This document shows, in pieces, positions 11,437 through 20,378 of a stretch of 64,000 bases of DNA (positions are counted from its first letter, which is position 1; every line of letters begins with the position of its first letter). Source of the stretch: Astragalus membranaceus (taxonomy: Eukaryota; Streptophyta; Magnoliopsida; Fabales; Fabaceae); NCBI GenBank assembly GCA_039519185.1, contig CM076854.1, positions 69,621,948 to 69,685,947 on the forward strand. Direction: 5' to 3'. A program made the position numbers and the translations under genes. Under the pieces are notes generated by a model. That model saw only the letters and a program-made list of their open reading frames with translations. It ran no database searches and was not told the DNA's origin.

Positions 11437-13770
11437 TTGTGCCACACTACAATGAAGAAAAAATGCGAGATGGTCTCATCCTCAACGGAACAAAACGCAC
11501 ACCGTTTATCCTCTTGAGACCGAAGGATCCCTTTGCTAAATAATGCGTCTCTTGTAGCTATTCTGTTACGCATCACTCTCCGAGCAAAGATTAACGCTTT
11601 TGATGGCGCATCAATCTTCCATATCTTCGGCCACATCTCGCGCAAGTTATCGACAACCAAGCTTCCAGCACCTGCAATTTTTTCGCACAGCCATAAATAA
11701 CATTGGTTTACAGTAAATCCCTGCAAGTTATTCAATATCCAAGACCAACGATCTGCTGGAAATTCAGCAGGAGAAACCGAGAGCAGAAGCTCCTTGAGCT
11801 GCGCTACATTCTGCTCTTCGGTTGGCGGCAATTCCGACGTCCAATCCCAATCCTATCGCCAAACACCTCCCTCCCAAGAGCCCATCTCTTCAACCACTGC
11901 ATTTTTATTCCTGCAAAAGCAATAAATAGTCAGAAATAAGTCAGCAAGGCAGTCCCTCCCCCGCCACTTATCACTCCAAAAATGCACCATATTACCCCTC
12001 CCCAGTTTGAGTTTGATAACATCATCAAACCAGGCACTTTCCAAATTCGTACCACCCCCCAATTGGCATAAATCTCTCCACCATATAGACGTTTTCCCCC
12101 ATCCTCTTCGATACTCGTTAACACTAGGCCATCTCCCCTTCAACCCATAACGCGACGCCAAAAGTTCTTTCCATAACGGATTACCCTCTTCCACCAAGAT
12201 TCTCCATCTCCATTTTGTTAGAAGAGCAAGATTAAAAACTTCTAAATTTTTTATGCCGAACCCACCCTTGTCTTTTGGCTTACAAATAGTGTCCCAACTC
12301 ACCCATGCCATCTTCTTTGACTCCCCATCGCCACCCCACAAAAATCTTCTTTGAAGCTTTACAATCTCCTCAATCACTTTTTTTAGAGCTTTGTAAAAAG
12401 AGAAAAGATACAATGGGAGTGAAGCTAGTACCGAATTTATGAGTGTGACACGACCCCCGATAGATAATTGTCTACTCTTCCAACTGTTGAGCCTAGGTTT
12501 TATAGAATCAATTACCGTTTGCCAAGTACTCAACAATCTCGGATTTGTGCCAACCGGGACACCGAGAAACTTGAAACAAGAAGACCCCAACCTACATGAT
12601 AAAAATTGTGATATCCCCTCCATAGTCCTCTCCTCCATATTTATGCCTATGACATTACTCTTAACAAAATTCACCTTCAATCCCGAGACAAGCTCAAAGC
12701 TTCTAAGGATTGCCTTCAAACACCACACACTTCTTTCCCCCCCATCACAAAAAAATATAGTATCATCCGCAAATTGTAGAACATCAACCGAGAGAGTCTC
12801 GCTTACCTTGAATCCGATTAAATTATTAGATTCCACTCCCATCCTTACTAATCCCGTCAACCCTTCCGCCGCAACTAGAAACAAAAAGAGAGCAAGTGGA
12901 TCGCCCTGTTTCAAACCCTTTTGGGCCACAAATTCTTCCGTTGGACTACCATTGACCAATACTGAAATTGAATTGGAAGAGTAGCATGCCCGCATCCAAC
13001 CCCTCCACTTCTCTCCAAACCCCATTCTTTCCAACATATAGTCCAAGTACGACCAACTTACCGAATCGTACGCCTTCTCAAAATCCGCTTTAAGTACCAC
13101 ACATTTCTTTTTAGTCCTCTTCGCCATATCCATCCCTTCGTTTACCACAACCACACCATCTAAAATGTTTCTCCCTGCAAGGAAGGCGCTTTGCCCACTA
13201 GAGATCACACCTTTCAACACTTTTTTTATCCTCCCCGCCAAGACCTTTGCAAGCATCTTGTACAAACATCCAATGAGTGAAATTGGCCTATACTCCCCTA
13301 AACCTTGCGGGTTAATTGTCTTGGGGATGAGTGCTAAGAAAGAAGCACTAATCGCCTTCGACAACTTTGCTAGTCTATGGAATTCGTTGAAGAACTTCAT
13401 GATTTCCGGGGAGATTACATCCCAACAACCCTTAATGAAATTAAGATTGAACCCGTCCGGGCCCGGGCTCTTGTTCCCATCGCATTCCCACACTACCTCC
13501 TTCACTTCCTCCATCGAAAAAGGCTCGGTCAAAAATTCCTTATCCCTCCTTGATATTTGATTGAAATGGACACCGTCAATTTTAGGCCTATTGTAATCCT
13601 CTTCTTTAAACTTCGCCTCAAAGTGATCTTTTACCGCTTTCTTTACACCCCCCACGTCCTCTACCCACTCACCATTCACCCCCACTTTCAACAATTGTGT
13701 TCTTCTTCTATTACCTTTTATGCACGCATGAAAAAACCGGCTATTTGAGTCTCCTTCCGCTAACCACCTT
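11110..13770 (-). pseudogene. LINE ORF2 part 2: reverse transcriptase and C-terminal zinc-binding region
   Basis: This continues the endonuclease segment at 22808-23853 after LTR-RT2 is removed. The L1 RT domain includes GNKSPGPDGFN, YRPISLIGCLYKMLAKVLA, KADFEKAYDSVSW, GLKQGDPL and the catalytic FADD (~12762-12773). Residue A follows QGDP where many relatives have L or S. A zf-RVT domain follows (~11450-11830) with CAFC spacing, then the C-terminal tail. Defects are an in-frame TAG at 11853-11855 and a one-base frame change near 11447. Plant L1 ORF2 proteins are usually ~1,200-1,400 residues, consistent with the combined length. Expressed as intact protein: no. Confidence 0.9.
13766..13770. 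other. Target-site duplication of LTR-RT2, left copy
   Basis: ACCTT abuts the LTR start and is repeated at 22803-22807 directly after the 3' LTR. Both copies are intact, showing an undisturbed insertion into LINE ORF2. Confidence 0.92.
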
Positions 13771-14499
13771 TGTAACGCCCAAATATTTAATTAAATTATT
13801 TAATTAAATATTTAGGTATCCATTTATTCATTTATTTATTTCAGTTGGTGTAATTATATTAGAATTTGATTAAGAGGCGTATAATTGGATAATAGGAGGT
13901 GGTGTTAGTGATCGAGCTTAAGCTGGAGGAAAGCCCGTGATCCAAACCCACTAGCTAGGCGCATAGGTGAAGCGCCTAGGCTAGGGTTTTGGCTCATTTT
14001 GCGAATTGGTTGAGAAAAAGAGAGAGAGGTCGCGAAATAGAGAGAGGAGAGGAGAAGAGGTTCGGCGCATCCAAGGGAGAGGAAGAGGAGGAATTCGCGA
14101 ATTCAAGGAGAAGAAGGAAGCTGTGTTGCTGAGGTTATTGTTGGTGACTTGATCAAGAGGATTAGTGCTCTCCTACTATAAGGTAAGGGTGGGGTTCTTC
14201 CTTATAATAGGGTTTTATGATGGGGTTATGTGGGGATAGGTCCTATAATACCTCTTGATTGATTTTGATGTTTGATTTGGTGATAGTTGAATTATAACTA
14301 GGTTGAACTGAAAATTTGGCTTGTTGGTGATTGATGTGACTCTAAAAATTTGTGACTCATTGTTGTTATTACTAATCGCATGCTAGGTGTTTGATTATTT
14401 GTTGTTTGGTGTTGTGATTGGCAATTCATGATAATTAACATTGGTGGTTAAGGATTGGTGATTTAAATTGGTGAAATAACAGAATTGTTGACCCCTAGG

Positions 14500-15012
14500 G
14501 CGCCATGGGCGCCATTGCCCTAAATGCTGTTTCTGGCGCCCTGTGCCTGGGCGCCGTGCCTGACCATGTTGCTTGGTGTTCTGTTGCTGTTTCTGGCGCC
14601 CTGTGCATGGGCGCCGTGTCTGGTGTGTGTCCGTGTGTGTCAGTGTGTGTGTGTTGCTGTGTCTTGGCGCAGGGGCGCCATGGGCGCCTGTTCCCGAGTT
14701 GCGTTGCGCCCTGTCTTGGCGCAGGGGCGCCATGGGCGCCGTTTCCGTGTCTGGTGCGTGTCTCGGTTCTGTGTTGCGTTTTGTGCTGTAGGCTGTCTGG
14801 GCGCCAAGGGCGCCAATTCCTGTGCCATGGTGCGTTTCTGTTGTGTTCCAAGTGGTCTAGGCGCCAAGGGCGCCATTTTCTGCAGTGTTGCTAGGCGCCC
14901 TGCTCCTGGGCCCCAAGTTCAGTTGTGTTGCCTGTTGCTAGGCGCCCTGCTCCTGGGCGCCAGTCTTCTGTGTTGCGTTTCCCTGCTAGGCGCCCTGTGC
15001 TTGGGCGCCATT
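14500..15012 (+). repeat. Paired GGCGCC palindrome array, LTR-RT2 5' LTR
   Basis: Many GGCGCC hexamers occur in pairs with two preferred spacers: 3 nt (GGCGCCatgGGCGCC, GGCGCCaagGGCGCC) or 9 nt (GGCGCC-ctgtgcctg-GGCGCC and variants). A 9-nt-spacer pair can fold as GGCGCCC/GGGCGCC, a 7-bp stem with a 7-nt loop. The 3' LTR array is shorter by at least one pair. Confidence 0.85.
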
Positions 15013-15326
15013 TTCAGGATGTCTCAGTTTTTCCCTGTTTTTGTTTTCGAGATATCTTTTGACTCGGGAGTCCGATTGAGACGTTTCAAAATGTTTTGGA
15101 AAGCTTATTCAGAGGCCTAGCTGAACATTCTAATTTTAGGCAAAGTGAACTATTTTTCTGGAAATTGTTAGCCGTTGGCTTAGTCGTTAAAGGTTGCTGT
15201 TTTAAAAAGAAAATTGTCGTCGTCCCAAATGTTTTGGAAAATTGTCGTTGTCTCCGGTGTTGGGAAAAATCATCGCGTCTCAAATGTTTTGGAAATTGTT
15301 GTCCTCTTGGTGTCTTGGTGCTGTTT

Positions 15327-15680
15327 GAGCTAGGTGTGAAGGCTCAAACCTTGGTGTTGTTGGAGTTAGGTGTGAAGGCTCCAAATCTTAGTGTTCCGTT
15401 GTTTCGGGTAGTCTTGGTGTTTTGGTGTCGTCGGGCTAGGTGTGAAAGCTCAACTTTGGTGATATTCGGTGATTGGTGTTGGTGTGTCACGTTGTGACTA
15501 ATTGGTGATGATTGTCTGTGTGCATTCATGGTGTCGCATACAGCATACGCATTTATTTTGGTTAAGGCCTTTGGTCTTGGAGCTGGGTGTGAAAGCTCAA
15601 TTTTTCTAAAACTAGTGAGCCGGGTGTGAAAGCTCAATTTTCGGCGAATTGGTGAGCCGGGTGTGAAAGCTCTCAATTTT
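15327..15680 (+). repeat. Six GAGCT-N-AGCTC hairpin units, LTR-RT2 5' LTR
   Basis: Units such as GAGCTGGGTGTGAAAGCTC recur near 15327, 15364, 15433, 15580, 15617 and 15654. Each has a short self-complementary flank (GAGCT/AGCTC or GAGCC/GGCTC) around a conserved GGTGTGAA loop. The same set is in the 3' LTR (21859-22212) and in LTR3 (~28164-28512). Confidence 0.75.
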
Positions 15681-16274
15681 GGTGACGCCTCTATTTACAG
15701 GCAAAAATTTTGGTGATTTTGTACCACATGCATATGCCCGTTGGTGTGGGTTGCATTCATGCATTATAATGACATTGGTGACTGGTTGTAATGTTTATAA
15801 TTTGACGTGTGTTTATAATTTGATGTGTGTAGTGGAGTGGTAGATATAGTTGTCATATTCTAGCATATTTCCTATCAATTACGCTATTATATTGAAGATA
15901 TCTCACCCCTTCTGTTTGAATGTTGCCCCTATGCGGTAACGTGCAGGTGATCCCGAGTGAAGGCTTAGCTACCTTCGCTATTCTGAGTCGGTGTCCTTTG
16001 CTTTGATGTGTAACACTCAAGGGGGGATAAACGCTAAACTTTGGTTGTTGCATTTTATTTGTTTGGAGTCCATTCAGGACGTTGTGATTTTATGTTTTGA
16101 AAACTTATTTTTATTCCGCTGCGTGGTGATGTATTTTTGACAAAGTGTTATATATCGTATGAGACGTTTTGTTTATCGATGAATGTGTGACATCTCTTTT
16201 CGAAGTATGAAATAAATTTTTGTAACTCTGATTTTATTAAATAATTACCGGGTAGAAAAGGGGTGTTACATTAG

Positions 16275-16286
16275 TGGTATCAGAGC
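16275..16286 (+). other. Primer-binding site of LTR-RT2 (tRNA-Met type)
   Basis: TGGTATCAGAGC, 4 nt after the LTR end. Confidence 0.92.
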
Positions 16287-16392
16287 AAAAGTTCGGTCTG
16301 TCCGGCCAAGTTGTCCAGTCGTAGTGTCAATTGACAATGGTGTGTTGTCAATTATATCTAACTGTTGTTTGTTTTGTAGCAAGTGAGTTGAA

Positions 16393-17313
16393 ATGGCTGG
16401 AAGAAACGATGCTGCAATTGCTGCTGCTCTAGCTGCTATGGCGCAGGCTGTGGAGAATCAGCAGAATGCCTGTGAGAATGCTGGGACTCGCAGTCTGGCG
16501 ACATTTCAGAGAGAGAATCTGCCCACGTTCAAGGGCATGTATGATCCCGATGGTGCATTAGCTTGGTTGAAAGAAATTGAGAGGATTTTTCGAGTGATGG
16601 ATTGTACTCCAGCACAGAGGGTCCGCTATGGTACGCATATGCTAGCTGAGGAAGCTGATGACTGGTGGTTAGAGGCTAGGCAGAGGTTGCAGACTGCAAA
16701 TGAAGAGATCACTTGGGCTGTGTTCCGCAGAGAGTTCATGAGGAAGTATTATCTGGAAGATGTCCGAGGCAAGAAAGAGATCGAGTTCCTAGAGCTGAAA
16801 CAAGGGAATATGTCTGTGACCGAGTATGCTGCAAAGTTTGTGGAATTGGCAAAGTTTTATCCGCACTATAGTGAGGCTACTGCTGAGTTTTCCAAGTGTA
16901 TCAAGTTCGAGAATGGTTTGAGGCCCGAGATCAAGAAAGCAATCGGATATCAGAAAATCTGTGTCTTTGCTGACTTGATTGATAGTTGTAGGATTTTTGA
17001 AGAGGATAGTAATGCTCACTACAAGATTGTGAACGATAAGAGGAGCAAGTTTCAAGGCCGTAGTAAGCCGTATGAGGTCCCTGCGGGCAAGGGTAAGCAG
17101 AGAGCTGGTGCTGACAAGAAGACTAGTGGGGGAGATGCCCCTGCCAACATTGTGTGTTTTAAGTGTGGCAAGCCTGGCCACAAGAGTGTCATGTGCAGAA
17201 GCGATGTGAAGAGGTGTTTCAAGTGCGGGAAGGACGGCCATGTGGTAGCCGAATGTGAGAGTAAGGTAGTGGTCTGCTACAACTGTGGTGAAGGAGGGCA
17301 TATCAGTACATAG
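16393..17313 (+). CDS. LTR-RT2 gag: capsid-like domain and zinc knuckles
   Basis: 306 codons from an ATG ~105 bp after the primer site. Residues ~45-150 match a retrotransposon gag domain (ENLPTFKGMYDPDGALAWL, DDWWLEARQRL, VFRREFMRKYYLEDVRGKKE, MSVTEYAAKFVELAKFYP). Near the C-terminus are CCHC knuckles CFKCGKPGHKSVMC and CFKCGKDGHVVAEC. A third, CYNCGEGGHIST, is cut by TAG just before its last cysteine. In related elements gag reads on into protease. Here the TAG ends it, and the codons after it resume the knuckle (CPKPKKESG). Coats and packages element RNA in the cytoplasm if expressed. Confidence 0.9.
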   Translation: MAGRNDAAIAAALAAMAQAVENQQNACENAGTRSLATFQRENLPTFKGMYDPDGALAWLKEIERIFRVMDCTPAQRVRYGTHMLAEEADDWWLEARQRLQTANEEITWAVFRREFMRKYYLEDVRGKKEIEFLELKQGNMSVTEYAAKFVELAKFYPHYSEATAEFSKCIKFENGLRPEIKKAIGYQKICVFADLIDSCRIFEEDSNAHYKIVNDKRSKFQGRSKPYEVPAGKGKQRAGADKKTSGGDAPANIVCFKCGKPGHKSVMCRSDVKRCFKCGKDGHVVAECESKVVVCYNCGEGGHIST

Positions 17314-19275
17314 TGTCCGAAGCCGAAGAAGGAGTCTGGGCTGTTATCCGCTAGTCAGTTGCGGAAGTTGATGAAGGAAGGAGTTCAGTTATTCTCGCTG
17401 ATGGCATCGCTGTCTGTTGAGAATCAAGCTATCATTGAAGAGTTGCAGGTGGTGCGCGAATTTCCTGACGTTTTCCCTGATGAGATTCCAAGTGTGCCGC
17501 CAGAGAGAGAAGTTGAGTTCTCTATTGATCTTGTACCTGGTACCAAACCTGCTTCTATGGCACCGTACAGGATGTCCGCGTCTGAATTGTCTGAGTTGAA
17601 GAAGCAACTTGAGGATCTGCTCGAGAAGAAGTTTGTGAGGCCAAGTGTATCGCCGTGGGGAGCTCCTGTATTGTTAGTAAGGAAGAAGGATGGAAGCATG
17701 AGGTTGTGTGTTGATTATAGGCAGCTGGATAAGGTGACAATTAAGAACAAGTATCCACTTCCGAGGATAGACGATTTGATGGATCAGTTGGTGGGTGCTC
17801 GAGTGTTCAGCAAGATTGATCTGAGATCAGGTTATCATCAGATCAAGGTGAAGGACGAAGATATTCAGAAGACGGCTTTCAGAACCCGTTATGGTCATTA
17901 TGAGTATTCGGTGATGCCGTTCGGTGTTACCAACGCACCTGGAGTATTTATGGAATATATGAATCGCATATTTCATACTTACTTAGATCGGTTTGTAGTG
18001 GTGTTCATCGACGACATTCTAATTTACTCTAAATCGGAGGAAGATCATGCAGAGCATCTGAGGTTAGTGTTGGGAGTATTGAAGGAAAAGAAGTTGTATG
18101 CGAAGTTGTCAAAGTGTGAATTCTGGTTGGAGGAAGTGAGTTTTCTCGGTCATGTCATTTCTGGTAATGGTATTGCAGTGGATCCGTCAAAAGTCGAAGC
18201 AGTGTTCAATTGGGTGGCTCCGAAGTCGGCAACCGAAATTAGAAGCTTTTTGGGGTTGGCCGGTTATTATAGAAGGTTCATTGAAGGTTTTTCTAAGTTA
18301 GCACTTCCGTTAACTCAGTTAACCTGCAAAGGAAAGGCTTTTGTTTGGGACGCCCGATGTGAAGAAAGTTTCGTGGAAATGAAGAAGAGATTGACAACAT
18401 CTCCTGTCTTGACGTTGCCCAATCCGGAAGTGTCGTTTGTGGTGTATTGTGATGCGTCAAAAATGGGTTTAGGTGGTGTGCTTATGCAAGACGGGAAGGT
18501 TATCGCGTATGCGTCGAGGCAGTTAAGGGTTCATGAGAAGAATTATCCCACGCATGATTTGGAGTTGGCTGCAGTAGTCTTTGTGTTGAAGATTTGGAGG
18601 CACTATTTGTATGGTTCCAGATTTGAGGTGTTCAGTGATCATAAGAGTATGAAATATTTTTTTGACCAGAAGGAGTTGAATATGAGGCAGCGTCGATGGT
18701 TGGAGTTGTTGAAGGATTATGATTTCGGTTTGAACTATCATCCAGGCAAAGCTAATGTCGTGGCTGATGCTTTGAGCCGGAAGACTTTGCATATGTCGGT
18801 AATGATGGTTAAGGAGTTAGAGCTGATTGAGGAGTTCAGAGATATGAGTCTGGTTTGTGAAGTGACACCTCAGAGCGTTAAGTTAGGAATGTTGAAGATT
18901 GGTAATGAGTTTCTGAACAGCATTAGAGAAGCCCAGAAATCAGATGTTAAGCTGGTAGACTTGATGGTTGAGAGTGATCAATCGAAGAATGAGGATTTCA
19001 GATTGGATTCCCAAGATGTGTTGAGGTTCCGTGGTAGGATTTGTGTTCCTGATGACACGGAGATGAAGAAAGCAATTCTTGAAGAGAGTCACAGAAGTAA
19101 GTTAAGTATTCATCCGGGAGCTACAAAGATGTATCAAGACCTGAAGAAGTTGTTTTGGTGGCCTGGTATGAAGCGAGATGTGGCGCAGTTCGTTTATGCA
19201 TGTTTGACTTGCCAAAAGTTAAAGGTTGAGCATCAGAAGCCTGCTGGGTTGATGCAACCGTTGGAAATTCCATAG
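17314..19275 (+). CDS. LTR-RT2 pol part 1: RT, RNase H, integrase N-terminus; no protease
   Basis: Open from the gag TAG to a TAG at 19273-19275. The segment just before RT (QLRKLMKEGVQLFSLMASL) is normally preceded by ~170-190 residues of protease with a D-S/T-G site. Here it follows the knuckle after only a few residues, so protease is deleted without loss of frame. RT is complete: PWGAPVLLVRKKDGSMRLC, SKIDLRSGYHQIKVK, catalytic FIDDIL (~18004-18021) and FLGLAGYYRRF. RNase H follows with YCDASKMGLGGVLM and SDHKSMKYFF. The integrase HHCC zinc region is HRSKLSIHPG...CLTCQ. The final TAG replaces one codon before the conserved WKW motif. Confidence 0.93.
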   Translation, partial: CPKPKKESGLLSASQLRKLMKEGVQLFSLMASLSVENQAIIEELQVVREFPDVFPDEIPSVPPEREVEFSIDLVPGTKPASMAPYRMSASELSELKKQLEDLLEKKFVRPSVSPWGAPVLLVRKKDGSMRLCVDYRQLDKVTIKNKYPLPRIDDLMDQLVGARVFSKIDLRSGYHQIKVKDEDIQKTAFRTRYGHYEYSVMPFGVTNAPGVFMEYMNRIFHTYLDRFVVVFIDDILIYSKSEEDHAEHLRLVLGVLKEKKLYAKLSKCEFWLEEVSFLGHVISGNGIAVDPSKVEAVFNWVAPKSATEIRSFLGLAGYYRRFIEGFSKLALPLTQLTCKGKAFVWDARCEESFVEMKKRLTTSPVLTLPNPEVSFVVYCDASKMGLGGVLMQDGKVIAYASRQLRVHEKNYPTHDLELAAVVFVLKIWRHYLYGSRFEVFSDHKSMKYFFDQKELNMRQRRWLELLKDYDFGLNYHPGKANVVADALSRKTLHMSVMMVKELELIEEFRDMSLVCEVTPQSVKLGMLKIGNEFLNSIREAQKSDVKLVDLMVESDQSKNEDFRLDSQDVLRFRGRICVPDDTEMKKAILEESHRSKLSIHPGATKMYQDLKKLFWWPGMKRDVAQFVYACLTCQKLKVEHQKPAGLMQPLEIP

Positions 19276-20349
19276 TGGAAATGGGATGGCATCTCGATGG
19301 ATTTTGTAACGGGATTGCCTAATACTGTGAAAGGGTATGATGCAATTTGGGTGATTGTTGACAGGTTAACGAAATCGTCTCATTTTGTTCCTATCAGCAT
19401 CACGTATCCGGTGTCGAAGTTGGAAGAGATTTATATCCGGGAGATTGTGAAGCTTCATGGAGTCCCTAAGAGTATTGTTTCGGATAGAGATCCGAGGTTC
19501 ACTTCAGATTTCTGGAAGGGTTTGCAAGAAAAGTTGGGGTCTAAGTTGAGGTTGAGTTCGGCATATCATCCTCAGACAGATGGTCAGTCAGAAAGGACAA
19601 TTCAGTCATTAGAAGATTTGTTGAGGGCTTGTGTCTTGGAACAAGGAGGTTCGTGGGATCCCTACCTTCCACTGATAGAGTTCACGTATAACAACAGTTA
19701 CCGTTCTAGTATTGGGATGACACCTTTTGAAGCATTATATGGTCGGAAGTGTAGAACCCCGCTGTGTTGGTATGAGTCCGGAGAGAGTGTGTTGCTTGGA
19801 CCGGAGATTGTTCGAGAGACAACTGAGAAGGTGAAGTTGATTCGTGAGAAGATGAAGGCGTCGCAGAGTCGACAGAAAAGTTATCATGACAAGCGGAGGA
19901 AAGATTTGGAATTTCAGGCGGGTGAGCATGTATTTTTGAGAGTCACTCCGGTGACCGGTGTTGGACGTGCCTTGAAGTCGAAGAAGCTCACTCCTCGTTT
20001 TATTGGTCCTTATCAGATTTCAGAAAGAGTCGGGAATGTTGCTTATAGGGTGGCTTTACCGCCTAACCTTTCGAATTTGCAAGACGTGTTTCTTGTGTCG
20101 CAACTTCGGAAGTATATTTCAGATCCATCTCATGTGATCCGCATGGACGAGGTGGAGGTACGGCATAATCTCACCGTGGAGACGATGCCTGTACGGATTG
20201 AAGGTCATGAAGTGAAAGGTTTAAGAGGCAAGGAGATTGCGTTGGTGAAAGTAGTCTGGCTAGGTGCTGCTGGGGAGAGCATGACTTGGGAGTTGGAGAG
20301 CAAGATGCGGGAGTCCTATCCCGAGCTGTTTGAATCAGGTAAATTTTGA
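19276..20349 (+). CDS. LTR-RT2 pol part 2: integrase core and chromodomain-like tail
   Basis: In frame with the preceding segment after the TAG. The DDE core is intact in outline: MDFVTGLP (first D), IVSDRDPRFTSDFW (second D) and YHPQTDGQSERTIQSLE (catalytic E). The C-terminal region has the GPYQI/SERVGNVAYRVALP fold and LHDVFHVS-like LQDVFLVSQLRKY. It ends with a chromodomain-type segment (PVRIEGHEVKGLRGKEIALV, WELESKMRESYPELF), as in Tekay/Del chromoviruses. That tail is thought to guide integration to heterochromatin. Ends TGA 29 bp before the LTR. Confidence 0.92.
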   Translation, partial: WKWDGISMDFVTGLPNTVKGYDAIWVIVDRLTKSSHFVPISITYPVSKLEEIYIREIVKLHGVPKSIVSDRDPRFTSDFWKGLQEKLGSKLRLSSAYHPQTDGQSERTIQSLEDLLRACVLEQGGSWDPYLPLIEFTYNNSYRSSIGMTPFEALYGRKCRTPLCWYESGESVLLGPEIVRETTEKVKLIREKMKASQSRQKSYHDKRRKDLEFQAGEHVFLRVTPVTGVGRALKSKKLTPRFIGPYQISERVGNVAYRVALPPNLSNLQDVFLVSQLRKYISDPSHVIRMDEVEVRHNLTVETMPVRIEGHEVKGLRGKEIALVKVVWLGAAGESMTWELESKMRESYPELFESGKF

Positions 20350-20364
20350 GGACGAAATATTCTA

Positions 20365-20378
20365 AGTGGGGGAGAGTT
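20365..20378 (+). other. LTR-RT2 polypurine tract
   Basis: AAGTGGGGGAGAGT directly precedes the 3' LTR. The identical tract in reverse complement is at 32220-32234 in LTR-RT4. Confidence 0.9.

Larger units (their letters stand above)
13771..16270 (+). repeat. LTR-RT2 5' LTR
   Basis: 2,500 bp, TGTAACGCCC...GGGTGTTACA. It carries a GA-rich block (~14020-14130), the GGCGCC array (14500-15012) and six short hairpin-like units (15327-15680). Confidence 0.93.

Noticed and set aside
14495..14894. Several overlapping long frames (Cys/Leu/Ala-rich or Pro/Arg-rich) across the GGCGCC array, also at 21100-21652 and 25378-25882
   Set aside because: They arise because GC-rich repeats lack stop codons. 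Frames on both strands are equally open, and none is preserved between the LTR copies.
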